Assembly (NCBI GenBank): GCA_050696075.1 | Contig: JBOGUF010000113.1 | Span: 1-59,746, forward strand | Length of the DNA: 59,746 bases | DNA from: JBOGUF01 sp050696075 | GTDB taxonomy: Bacteria > Chloroflexota > Chloroflexia > Thermomicrobiales > UBA6265 | Direction of reading: 5' to 3' | In this document: positions 35,252 through 43,286 of the stretch, in pieces | How positions within the stretch are numbered: position 1 is the stretch's first letter | How the letters are laid out: each line of letters begins with the position of its first letter | Notes under the pieces: generated by a model | What the model saw: only the letters and a program-made list of their open reading frames with translations | The model's database searches: none | Told to the model about the DNA's origin: nothing | Position numbers and translations under genes: made by a program

Positions 35252-38170
35252 GTGGCAAACCGTCCGATCGAGATGTCGCCGTCGTCCGTGCTGGATCGGA
35301 CGATCGACCTCAGCGCGATCCCCTGGTCGGCGATCGTCTGGGTGGCGGCCGCGGTTGCCGCGGCCGGGCTGCGGTTCGCTCAGCTCGATCACCTCGCGCT
35401 TTCGCCGGACGAGGCACATCGCTCCTACGACGCCTGGATCTTCTTCCGCGGCGCCAGCGCCGACCCCGGCCAGGAGATCGCGAACACGTCGCCGGTCGTG
35501 CTCCTGCTGCAATCGTTTGCCTTCTTCCTCTTCGGTACAACCGACGTCACCGCGCGGGTCGTGCCGGCATTGCTCGGCGTGGGACTCGTGCTGCTGACCG
35601 CCGGACTGCGTTCGTTCGTCGGCACGGCGGCGACGGTCGGGATGGCGGCGCTGGCGGCAGTCTCGCCGACGCTTCTCTACGCCTCACGCACTGCCGATCC
35701 GCCCATCGCCATCGCCTGCTTCTCGCTCCTCTTTGTCGTCTGTTTCCTCCGCGCCGGTTTGCCCGATCGAACCGAGGCGTCGCGCCGAACGTCGGCGTTG
35801 GCGGCCGGGGTCGCGCTCGCATTGATGTTTGGCTCGGGTCCGGCGTCGATCACGGTCATGATCACGCTGGCAGTCGGCATCGCGGTCGGACTCGCCGCCG
35901 ACGGGTCGGACGGCGCGCTTCGACGCGCATTGGATGCCCTCGTCGGCGCTGGTCCCGCGTCCCTCGCCTTTCTTGCCGGGTTTATCGTCGCCACGGTCGC
36001 CCTCTTCAGCCGGTTCTTCAGCGACTTGACCGCCCTGGCTGGAATCGGCGAGTCCGTGGCTGACTGGGGTCGGCTGATGACGACGGAGACGAGCGCGACG
36101 CCGACGCAGTTCTTCGTCCTCTCGCTGCTGCTCTACGAGATTGCCGCCATCGCCTTCGCCGTGGCCGCCGCCAGCCGGGGAGAGACCGGTCAGACAGGCC
36201 GTCTCTCATGGGTCTTCTTCGCCGGATGGTTTGTCGGCGCCTTGCTGCTCTTCAGTTTTGCCTCAGGCCGCGCCCCGGAGCACGCCGGCCACGTCGCCCT
36301 GCCGCTGGTGTTGCTTGGCGGCGGCGCGATTGGGGACGTCATCGCCGCGCTCGATCGGCGCGATCTCTTTCATGGGCGCGGCGGGGCGCTCCTGGTGGCT
36401 CTCCTCGGGCTCGTCATCTCCGGAATCGCCCTTCTTGTACTCATCGGCCGGCTCGACACCGCAATCGACGAATCGCGGGCCACCGTCGAGGCGATTCTGG
36501 TCGGCGCGCTCGTCGTCATCCCCCTCCTCTTCGCGGTCGTCGTCCTTGCCAATCGGGATCGGCTGGCTGGCACGCCCGAACACGCCGGGCTGATTGCGCT
36601 CACCGTGCTCCTCGCCTTTCTCGGCGCCTACACCATCCGCTCGTCAATGCTCCTCAACTTCGCCAACGCGGGCGACGGCACGGAGTTGCTCGCCCAGCAA
36701 ACTTCAACTCCCGCGGTGCGGCCGTTGGTGGACCGCCTCAAGCGCCTCTCGCGGGACGTCACGGTGACCCAGCCGACCATCGAAAACCCGACCGGCGGGC
36801 AAGGCATTTCGATTGCGATCGACCGGCGCGTCCAGTGGCCCTACCGCTGGTACTTCCGCGAGTTCCCCAACGCATCGGTCGCGCCGGAGGGGCAAGCGGC
36901 GCTCGAAGACGCGCGGGTGGTGATCGCGCCAGACGACGCCGGCATGGCTGAGGCGGGCTACACGCCGGCCACCTATTACGCCGTCAACCGCGTACCCGGC
37001 GCCTATCTCGCCCCAAGCATCGGCGACATCGTGACCGATGTCGTCGTCCCCACCAATTGGGACACGGGACTCCGCTATCTGCTTTACCGCGAACTAACGA
37101 CCGCCGCCGACCCCGAACCGATCGCGGTTGGTCTCAGCGGGGAACTGGCCAACCGCGTCTATCCCAACACCGGACCCTTCAACCTCTTTGAGCGTGTCGG
37201 TCCTGGCAGCGGTCGTGGGCAGTTCAACCAGCCCCGCGGCGTCGCCGTCGGTGCGGAGGGCGTGGTCTATGTCGTCGACATGGGGAACGCGCGCCTCGAG
37301 CGCTTCGGCGCCAGCGGCGAGTTTGTCGGCATCTGGGGCGCCGAAACGGGTGGCCCGACCTTTACTACAACCCAATCGAGCCTGGGGCCGACTGGGATCG
37401 CCGTCGGTCCGGACGAGCTGATTTACGTCGCGGACACCTGGGGCCATCGGATCGTCGTGCTCGACCAGGCCGGAACGATGGTCCGCGAATTCGGCTCCTT
37501 CGGCGACACGGAGGACGCAACGACGGCGGACGTACAACCCGGCCTTTTTTTCGGACCGCGCGCCGTCACCGTGACTGCCGAAGAGATCTACGTCGTCGAC
37601 ACCGGCAACGAACGGGTGCAGGTCTTCGGCATGGACGGCACGTTCCGCCGTGCCTGGGGCGGTTTCGGATCGGCTCCGGAGCAATTCATTGAACCGGTCG
37701 GGATCGCGCTCGGTCCAGACGGCCGGGTTTTCGTCGCCGACTCCGGCAACGGCCGGATTAGCGTCTTCTCCACGACCGGCACGCCCCTCCAGCAATGGAA
37801 CGTCGAGGCATGGGCCGGCCGGCAATTCTTTGAGCCGTACCTGGCGTTCGGACCGGACGGCAACCTCTATGCGACTTCATCCCAGACCGGAAGCGTCGAA
37901 GTCTTCACATCCGACGGCGCATATCTGCTTTCGGTCCAGCAAGTGACCGGCGAGACGATGGAGGCCCCAATCGGCATCGCCGCCGCGCCCGACGGCTCGA
38001 TGTTGATCGGCGACGGCAATCGCAGCGCCGTCTTCCGCTACCAACTACCCGAACTCCCCGAAGAACCATCCGCCGACGTCGCCATCCCCGCGGCCTCCCC
38101 CGCCGCCAGCCCTGTTGCCAGTCCTGTTGCCACCCCAGTTGCCAGCCCGGCTGCCAGCCCGGCGCCGTAA
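35252..38170 (+). CDS. GT39-like membrane protein fused to a C-terminal NHL-repeat beta-propeller
   Basis: The protein has 972 aa starting at GTG. The N-terminal half is a PMT/GT39-like membrane domain with the acidic pair in LALSPDEAHRSYD (D53, E54) and about 12 helices to residue 470. A soluble region (YRWYFREFPN) matches the C-terminal domain of the previous gene. Residues about 640-940 hold five or six NHL repeats (GQFNQPRGVAVGAEGVVYVV, with VVDTGNERVQVF-type repeats), a propeller facing outward. The end is a low-complexity Ser-Pro-Ala/Val tail encoded by about five 12-nt repeats (38103-38163). It probably modifies or presents envelope glycans. The substrate is unknown. Confidence 0.85.
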   Translation: MANRPIEMSPSSVLDRTIDLSAIPWSAIVWVAAAVAAAGLRFAQLDHLALSPDEAHRSYDAWIFFRGASADPGQEIANTSPVVLLLQSFAFFLFGTTDVTARVVPALLGVGLVLLTAGLRSFVGTAATVGMAALAAVSPTLLYASRTADPPIAIACFSLLFVVCFLRAGLPDRTEASRRTSALAAGVALALMFGSGPASITVMITLAVGIAVGLAADGSDGALRRALDALVGAGPASLAFLAGFIVATVALFSRFFSDLTALAGIGESVADWGRLMTTETSATPTQFFVLSLLLYEIAAIAFAVAAASRGETGQTGRLSWVFFAGWFVGALLLFSFASGRAPEHAGHVALPLVLLGGGAIGDVIAALDRRDLFHGRGGALLVALLGLVISGIALLVLIGRLDTAIDESRATVEAILVGALVVIPLLFAVVVLANRDRLAGTPEHAGLIALTVLLAFLGAYTIRSSMLLNFANAGDGTELLAQQTSTPAVRPLVDRLKRLSRDVTVTQPTIENPTGGQGISIAIDRRVQWPYRWYFREFPNASVAPEGQAALEDARVVIAPDDAGMAEAGYTPATYYAVNRVPGAYLAPSIGDIVTDVVVPTNWDTGLRYLLYRELTTAADPEPIAVGLSGELANRVYPNTGPFNLFERVGPGSGRGQFNQPRGVAVGAEGVVYVVDMGNARLERFGASGEFVGIWGAETGGPTFTTTQSSLGPTGIAVGPDELIYVADTWGHRIVVLDQAGTMVREFGSFGDTEDATTADVQPGLFFGPRAVTVTAEEIYVVDTGNERVQVFGMDGTFRRAWGGFGSAPEQFIEPVGIALGPDGRVFVADSGNGRISVFSTTGTPLQQWNVEAWAGRQFFEPYLAFGPDGNLYATSSQTGSVEVFTSDGAYLLSVQQVTGETMEAPIGIAAAPDGSMLIGDGNRSAVFRYQLPELPEEPSADVAIPAASPAASPVASPVATPVASPAASPAP

Positions 38171-38175
38171 CGCTG

Positions 38176-38475
38176 TCACCCCATGTGAACTAACTCGGTC
38201 GAGACGTCGCCCAAAGCGCCGAACTCGACGTTGCGTTCGATGAAGGCGATGGCGTTGGCGAGCATCTCGTCGGCGTGGGACGAACTGTTGCTGACGCAGA
38301 CCAAGGCGATCGTTGCCAGTCGCATATCGTTCAAATCCTCGACCTCCGCTACGCCGAGGTTGAACTGGTTACGCAGGCGTTGCGTTAGCGACCGCACGAC
38401 GCGACGCTTATCCTTGAGCGAGAAGGTGCCGTCCAGATAGAGGCTGACACGGGCGAAGCCAACGGTCGATGCCAT
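38176..38475 (-). CDS. DUF503 family protein (YlxP-like)
   Basis: The protein is about 99 aa, starting at the ATG at 38475. The start matches the family: FARVSLYLDGTFSLKDKRRV, then RSLTQRLRNQFNLGVAEVED and a C-terminal NVEFGALGDVSTELVH. DUF503 proteins are small alpha/beta proteins related to RbfA-region genes in Firmicutes, without a settled function. It lies 7 bp after the gene at 38483-38962 on the same strand and converges with the NHL-fusion gene 5 bp away. Confidence 0.9.
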   Translation of the reverse strand: MASTVGFARVSLYLDGTFSLKDKRRVVRSLTQRLRNQFNLGVAEVEDLNDMRLATIALVCVSNSSSHADEMLANAIAFIERNVEFGALGDVSTELVHMG

Positions 38476-38482
38476 GGCCGCG

Positions 38483-38962
38483 TTACTCCTCGATGCGATC
38501 CGCGGTGTAGCACGTCTCGTCGCCGTCGAGTGTCCACTCCCATGCCAGCCCGCGATCGCGCGCGAACACGACCGTGGCGTCGTTGAATCGGGCAACCTGA
38601 TTTACCTCGACCCCGAAGAGGGCGCATAAGTCGGCATCGGGGAAGCCGGTCGTTGTCGCTTCCGCGTGGTCGATGCCCAGATCGCTGGTGACGATCCGTG
38701 CGCCGAGCGAGCCGAGATTGATGAGCATTGCCTCCAAGAACTCGCCGGCCTCCCACGGCCGCGGTTCATCCCAGCCGAGGGCGAAGGCGCGGCCCAGCGA
38801 CTCGGTCCAACGTGCGAGCGGAATGCCTTCTTCCTGTAGAAATGCCACCGTGGCAATGATCGCCGCCTGAGCATTCGATTGCGCCTGTTCGAGTAACTCC
38901 GCCGTCAGATCGTCGCGCGATTCCTTTGCGGCGTCGAGCGGGAATGCTTCGTCGGTTGTCAT
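38483..38962 (-). CDS. Hypothetical protein (159 aa)
   Basis: The ATG at 38962 follows GGAGG with a 4-nt gap, which overrides a longer upstream open frame. The product is soluble. The middle is hydrophobic and helical (AQAAIIATVAFLQEEGIPLA), followed by WTESLGRAFALGWDEPRPWE, and a C-terminal part that ends in an acidic stretch (WTLDGDETCYTADRIEE). I do not recognise a family. It is divergent from the ECF sigma factor gene. The 232-bp gap between them holds no clear promoter. Confidence 0.7.
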   Translation of the reverse strand: MTTDEAFPLDAAKESRDDLTAELLEQAQSNAQAAIIATVAFLQEEGIPLARWTESLGRAFALGWDEPRPWEAGEFLEAMLINLGSLGARIVTSDLGIDHAEATTTGFPDADLCALFGVEVNQVARFNDATVVFARDRGLAWEWTLDGDETCYTADRIEE

Positions 38963-39194
38963 CTTGCCTCCACGAACGACAGGCGGAAACACCCTCGGTT
39001 CTTGGATACTGCCCGCGGCATTAAACCGCAACGGCCACGGCAGCGTGGTGTCATCATGGCGGAGAATAATCGCGGTGGCGGTGAACATGTGGTTCCAAAC
39101 CGGGTACCATCGCCGCGGACGTTGGCCACCACCCACGGCGGCGGCCTTGACGCGACCAGCCAGAAGCTCCGCACGCGCGGGAGGAACCGGACCG

Positions 39195-39767
39195 ATGACG
39201 GCGGAGACCGCCACGGCCAAGGTAGAGGATACGGAGCTCGTCGAGGCGTGTATCGCCGGCGATCAAGACGCGTGGGCGGAGCTCGTCGAAAAGTACGCAC
39301 GTCTCGTCTACTCGGTCGCTCGCCGCTGTGGACTGAGCGAGGCGGACGCCGACGACGTGCTCCAGGTTGTCTTCACGACGCTCTTCCGCCGCCTGCACGG
39401 ACTACGCGATCAGACACGGCTCTCGTCGTGGCTGATCACGACGACCTACCGGGAGGCGTGGCGAGTCGGCAAGGCGTCCGCGCGAAACGTTGACCTCGCC
39501 ACGACCATCGTCGACGACCAGGACCCGCCGGTCGAGTTGGTCGCCCGCGGCGAGCGCGATCAACTCGTACGCGATGCAATGACGGACCTCGACGAACGCT
39601 GTCGCGATCTGCTGACGGCGCTCTTCCTGGTCGATGACGGTGCGGCCTACGTCGATGTCGCGCGACGCCTCGGAATGGCCACCGGCAGCGTGGGCCCGAC
39701 CCGCGCCCGCTGTTTCAAGAAGCTCGAAACGCTGCTGCGAACGCGTGGTCTCGAGGAGTTCCTATGA
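39195..39767 (+). CDS. ECF-type sigma factor of the CHAT-subtilase locus
   Basis: The protein has about 190 aa from the ATG at 39195 (GGGAGG about 10 nt upstream). Region 2 reads LVEACIAGDQDAWAELVEKY, then SEADADDVLQVVFTTLFRRL and SSWLITTTYREAWRV. Region 4 reads LDERCRDLLTALFLVDDGAA, then YVDVARRLGMATGSVGPTRA. It is a short ECF factor with no extra C-terminal domain. The zinc-finger protein that follows 73 bp later is its likely anti-sigma factor. The operon then continues with a TPR-CHAT protease and a subtilase. Confidence 0.93.
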   Translation: MTAETATAKVEDTELVEACIAGDQDAWAELVEKYARLVYSVARRCGLSEADADDVLQVVFTTLFRRLHGLRDQTRLSSWLITTTYREAWRVGKASARNVDLATTIVDDQDPPVELVARGERDQLVRDAMTDLDERCRDLLTALFLVDDGAAYVDVARRLGMATGSVGPTRARCFKKLETLLRTRGLEEFL

Positions 39768-39840
39768 TCGCCTCAACTCAGGGCAAGACGGATGTATCAC
39801 CTGGCCGCGCCCCCGACTCTACTTGGTGAAAGGAGCGGTC

Positions 39841-40461
39841 ATGGCCCAGCATGTGGTTGCCGACGACGAATTGATTGCCTACGCCACCGGGTCGGCGCCG
39901 GAGGCGCGTCGCGCCGAAATCGCGAGCCACGTGCAGGAATGCGCGGCCTGCGCCGCAACTGTTGCCACATTCCGCGGCGTCCGCGAAACCATCCGGTGGG
40001 ACGCGGTCGAAGCCCCGTCCGCGACAACCATCGTCCGGCTGAAGCGGCTGATGCCGCCGGCAGCGCCCGCCGGTACCGCTGAGCCCACGCTGGGCGACGC
40101 GATGCGGCAGGTGGTGGCGAGGCTGGTGTTCGACGGCCGGCCGCCGACCGCCGCGGTCGGTCTGCGCGGCGCCACGGCCGGCTACGCGCTCGTCTACGCC
40201 GCGAACGATATCGACGTTGACCTTCAAATGGAGCCGCCTCCCCCCGGAGGAGCGCAATGGCTGATCACCGGACAAGTCAGCCTGCCTGCCGATGAGGTTG
40301 CGGTCGCGATTGTACTCTCGGCGGCGGCACTGTCGGTCGAGACGACGGTGAGCGTCGACAATACCGGCATGTTCTCGATGGCCGCCAGTGCGGGCGACTA
40401 CGACCTCCGTGTTCGCACGTCCGGCGAAGAAATCATCCTTCCCGGCGTCGAGGTTGGGTGA
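39841..40461 (+). CDS. Soluble zinc-finger anti-sigma factor with C-terminal beta-rich domain
   Basis: The protein has about 206 aa with AAAGGAG upstream of the ATG. Residues 1-50 form the anti-sigma zinc-binding domain (DDELIAYATG; HVQECAAC gives the HxxxCxxC core). A Pro/Ala linker follows. Residues about 85-206 are beta-rich and look like a small sandwich (LITGQVSLPADEVAVAIVLS; GMFSMAASAGDYDLRVRTSG), similar to carboxypeptidase-regulatory-like repeats. No membrane helix is visible, unlike most anti-sigma factors, so control by a cytoplasmic partner such as the next gene's protease is plausible. The stop overlaps the next start by 4 bp. Confidence 0.85.
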   Translation: MAQHVVADDELIAYATGSAPEARRAEIASHVQECAACAATVATFRGVRETIRWDAVEAPSATTIVRLKRLMPPAAPAGTAEPTLGDAMRQVVARLVFDGRPPTAAVGLRGATAGYALVYAANDIDVDLQMEPPPPGGAQWLITGQVSLPADEVAVAIVLSAAALSVETTVSVDNTGMFSMAASAGDYDLRVRTSGEEIILPGVEVG

Positions 40462-43286
40462 TCGATGCCGCCATGACCGCCATCTCCCTCGATCAAGTGC
40501 TCGCTTCTCCTGACGACCGACGCCTCGATCTCCTGCAAGAGGCCGACGACCCCGACGCGACCCTCCTCCGCCTCGGCGATGAGGCCGAGCGGCTCGCCTT
40601 TGCCGAGCCCGGCCGTGCCATCGACGCGGCAACAGTCATCGTCGAACTTGCCGATGTCACGGGCGGGCCACGGGTCCAGGCGCGCGCCCGCCGCGCGAGG
40701 GCTCAAACTCTGGCCTACGCCGGCCGGTTCGACGAGGCGCTCGCCTGTTGCGACGACGCGATTCGGATTGCGACCGCTGCCAGCGAGCGGGTCGAGGCGG
40801 CCCGGGCTCGATTGGCCTCGCTGCATTCGCTCGCCCATCTCGGCCGGTTCGAGGAAGCATTCGCCGCGGGCGAGGCGGCGCGTGTCGCCTTCCTCGACTC
40901 GGCCGAACCGGAACTGGCGGGGCGGGCCGACCTCAACCTCGGCGCCGTGCACGCCATGCGGGACAATCCGCGCGAGGCGCTCCGCCACCTTGACCGGGCG
41001 ATTCAGGCGCTAGCTGGCGATCCGCTGCTGCTCGCCCAATCAGAGTCAAATCGTGGCAACGCCTTCATGAGCCTGGACGATTTCCGCGCCGCCGAGGACG
41101 CCTTCCAGCGCGCGGCGAACGGGTTCGCGGAAGGCGGGCATCCGACGGCGGCGGCAATTGCGGAGGGCAACCTCGCCTATCTCGCCGCCCGCCAGGGGCT
41201 GCTGCAACCCGCGCTGGCGCACTACGAACGCGCCCGCCGGCTCCTCGAGGGCGACGAGGCGCGTTCCCACCGCCTGCGCCTCCTTGCCGAGCAGGCGGAC
41301 GCCCTCCTGGCGCTCGGCATGCCGCGACAGGCCAAAGAGGAGTTCGAGCGGGTCTTGCCTGACCTTGAACAACTCGGATTGGTGGTTGAGGCGGCGCGGG
41401 CGAAAGCCGGTCTGGGACAGGCACACCGCCGCCTCGACGAGATCGCAGAGGCCGAAGAAACCCTATATCAGGTATCGACCGCCTTTTCCGCCCTCGGCCA
41501 TGCGGGAGAGCGGGCTCGGGTCGATCTGGCGCGCGCGGAACTGCACGCGCTGCGTGGCGAGCGGGCACAAGCGAAACAGCTTGCTGGCGGCGCCCTGGCC
41601 GATCTCGGCGATCGCCCCGCCAATGCGGCCGTGGCCCATACGGTACTCGCCGCGATCGCTATGGAGGATGGCGACCTGGACGTAGCGGCCGGCGAGTTGG
41701 CTGCCGCCCTCGGCCCCGCCCACGATCTGCGCCTCTCGCCGGTGCTGGCCACGTTGCACCTGCTCCGCGGGCGGCTCAATCGAACCCGCCAACGAGTCGA
41801 GCCCGCCCTGGCGGACTTCCGCGCATCAATCGCGGAGGTCGAGCGGATTCGGGGCACGCTCCAAGCCGAGCGGTTCCGCTCCGCGTATCTCGGATCGCGA
41901 CTCGACGCCTACGATGAGTTGGTTTCCCTTGCGCTCGAGGACCCGACGTCCGAGCGATGCGCGGAAGCGTTCGGAGCCGTCGAGTCGTGCAAGAGCCGCA
42001 CACTGCTCGATCTTCTCGATGGTGGATCGGATCCCTCACGGACCGACTCCGGCGATTCAGAAGGCGATGCCGCGCTCCGACGGCGCATTGCCGAACTCCG
42101 CGCCGAACTGAACTGGCACTACAGCCGGCTGGCCGATGCCGGTCCTGGCGAAATTCAAGACCGCGGTGGCGCGATACGCGACGTCGCCGCCATGGAGGAA
42201 GAACTTGCCCGCCTCGAGGATCGGCAGGCGATGACCCATGGCGCGGGGTCGGTGCTGGCTCCGGCGATGCTCGCGGATATTCAAGTCAGGCTGCCCGCGA
42301 CGACGGCGCTGATCGAGTACTACATCGCCGGCGACGAGGTGCTCGCCTTTCTTGTGTGCCCTGAACGCGTACAGGTCCACCGTCGCCTGACGACGTTGAT
42401 CGACCTTGACCAGCGCCTGCGTCGCTGGCGTTTCCAGATCGGTCGGGGATTGGCGACGCCGCAAGCTGATGGGCCGCGCGCCGAGAGGATGCTACGCGAC
42501 GCCCGCCGCGAGCTTGGCGATCTCAACGCCGAGCTCCTGGCCCCCATGCGTTCCCATCTTGCCGGCGTCGAACGCCTCATCATCGTGCCGCACGGTCCGC
42601 TCCATGCGCTGCCGTTCCACGCGCTGTGGGATGGCACGCGATACCTGCTCGACGCGTGCGAAGTGAGCTACGCTCCCTCCGCTGGAATTTACGCTCGATT
42701 GGCCACCCGTCCAGCGGTCGCGCTGAGCCAGGCGCCGCTCGTCGTCGGCGTTGAAGACGAACTCGCGCCGGGCATTGCTGAGGAAATTCGGCGTGTCGCG
42801 CCGGCCATTGGGGCGGCAGACGTCCTCGCGGGCGCGGAGGCGACGGCCGAGCGGGTGACGGCGGCAGCGGCCGGCGTGCCGCTGCTTCATCTTGCCTGCC
42901 ATGGCCGGTTTTCGGCCGCGTTTCCGGCCACCAGTGGGCTCAAGCTGCACGACCGTTGGCTGACGCCGCGGGAGATCGCCGCCCTTCCGCTGGTCGGCGC
43001 GCACGTGACGCTGAGCGCCTGCGATACGGGACGGTCTCAGGTGCAGTCAGGAGATGAGTTGCTCGGACTCGCCCGCGCCTTCTTCACGGCCGGAGCGTCC
43101 TCGATTCTGATGAGTCTGTGGTCGGTGCACGATGCCACGGTCGTCGACCTCATGACCGACTTCTACGGTTTGTTGCGCAACGGAGAATCACGCGCGCGAG
43201 CGTTGCGCTCGGCCCAAGTCGCGTGCCGCGAACGCCAACCTCATCCCGCGCTTTGGGCGCCGTTCGTATTGGGAGGGCAGCCATGA
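40458..43286 (+). CDS. TPR-CHAT protease (caspase-like peptidase with TPR repeats)
   Basis: The protein has 942 aa, starting at a GTG that overlaps the anti-sigma stop (GTGA). Residues about 20-480 are a run of TPR-like helix pairs (ALACCDDAIRIATAASERVE; AEDAFQRAANGFAEGGHPTA; ALAHYERARRLLEGDEARSH). A helical linker follows. Residues about 600-940 are a CHAT domain with the caspase-like dyad intact: HLACHGRF (His815) and LSACDTG (Cys855). CHAT proteases cut specific protein partners after a trigger. Here the neighbours are an ECF sigma factor, its anti-sigma factor and a subtilase. The protein is cytoplasmic. The stop overlaps the next start (ATGA). Confidence 0.9.
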   Translation: MIDAAMTAISLDQVLASPDDRRLDLLQEADDPDATLLRLGDEAERLAFAEPGRAIDAATVIVELADVTGGPRVQARARRARAQTLAYAGRFDEALACCDDAIRIATAASERVEAARARLASLHSLAHLGRFEEAFAAGEAARVAFLDSAEPELAGRADLNLGAVHAMRDNPREALRHLDRAIQALAGDPLLLAQSESNRGNAFMSLDDFRAAEDAFQRAANGFAEGGHPTAAAIAEGNLAYLAARQGLLQPALAHYERARRLLEGDEARSHRLRLLAEQADALLALGMPRQAKEEFERVLPDLEQLGLVVEAARAKAGLGQAHRRLDEIAEAEETLYQVSTAFSALGHAGERARVDLARAELHALRGERAQAKQLAGGALADLGDRPANAAVAHTVLAAIAMEDGDLDVAAGELAAALGPAHDLRLSPVLATLHLLRGRLNRTRQRVEPALADFRASIAEVERIRGTLQAERFRSAYLGSRLDAYDELVSLALEDPTSERCAEAFGAVESCKSRTLLDLLDGGSDPSRTDSGDSEGDAALRRRIAELRAELNWHYSRLADAGPGEIQDRGGAIRDVAAMEEELARLEDRQAMTHGAGSVLAPAMLADIQVRLPATTALIEYYIAGDEVLAFLVCPERVQVHRRLTTLIDLDQRLRRWRFQIGRGLATPQADGPRAERMLRDARRELGDLNAELLAPMRSHLAGVERLIIVPHGPLHALPFHALWDGTRYLLDACEVSYAPSAGIYARLATRPAVALSQAPLVVGVEDELAPGIAEEIRRVAPAIGAADVLAGAEATAERVTAAAAGVPLLHLACHGRFSAAFPATSGLKLHDRWLTPREIAALPLVGAHVTLSACDTGRSQVQSGDELLGLARAFFTAGASSILMSLWSVHDATVVDLMTDFYGLLRNGESRARALRSAQVACRERQPHPALWAPFVLGGQP

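Noticed and set aside
38103..38163. Twelve-base tandem repeats at the end of the NHL-fusion gene considered as another heptad array
   Set aside because: The period is 12 nt in frame and encodes a Ser-Pro-Val/Ala-Ala tail. This is ordinary coding low complexity, not a 7-nt array.
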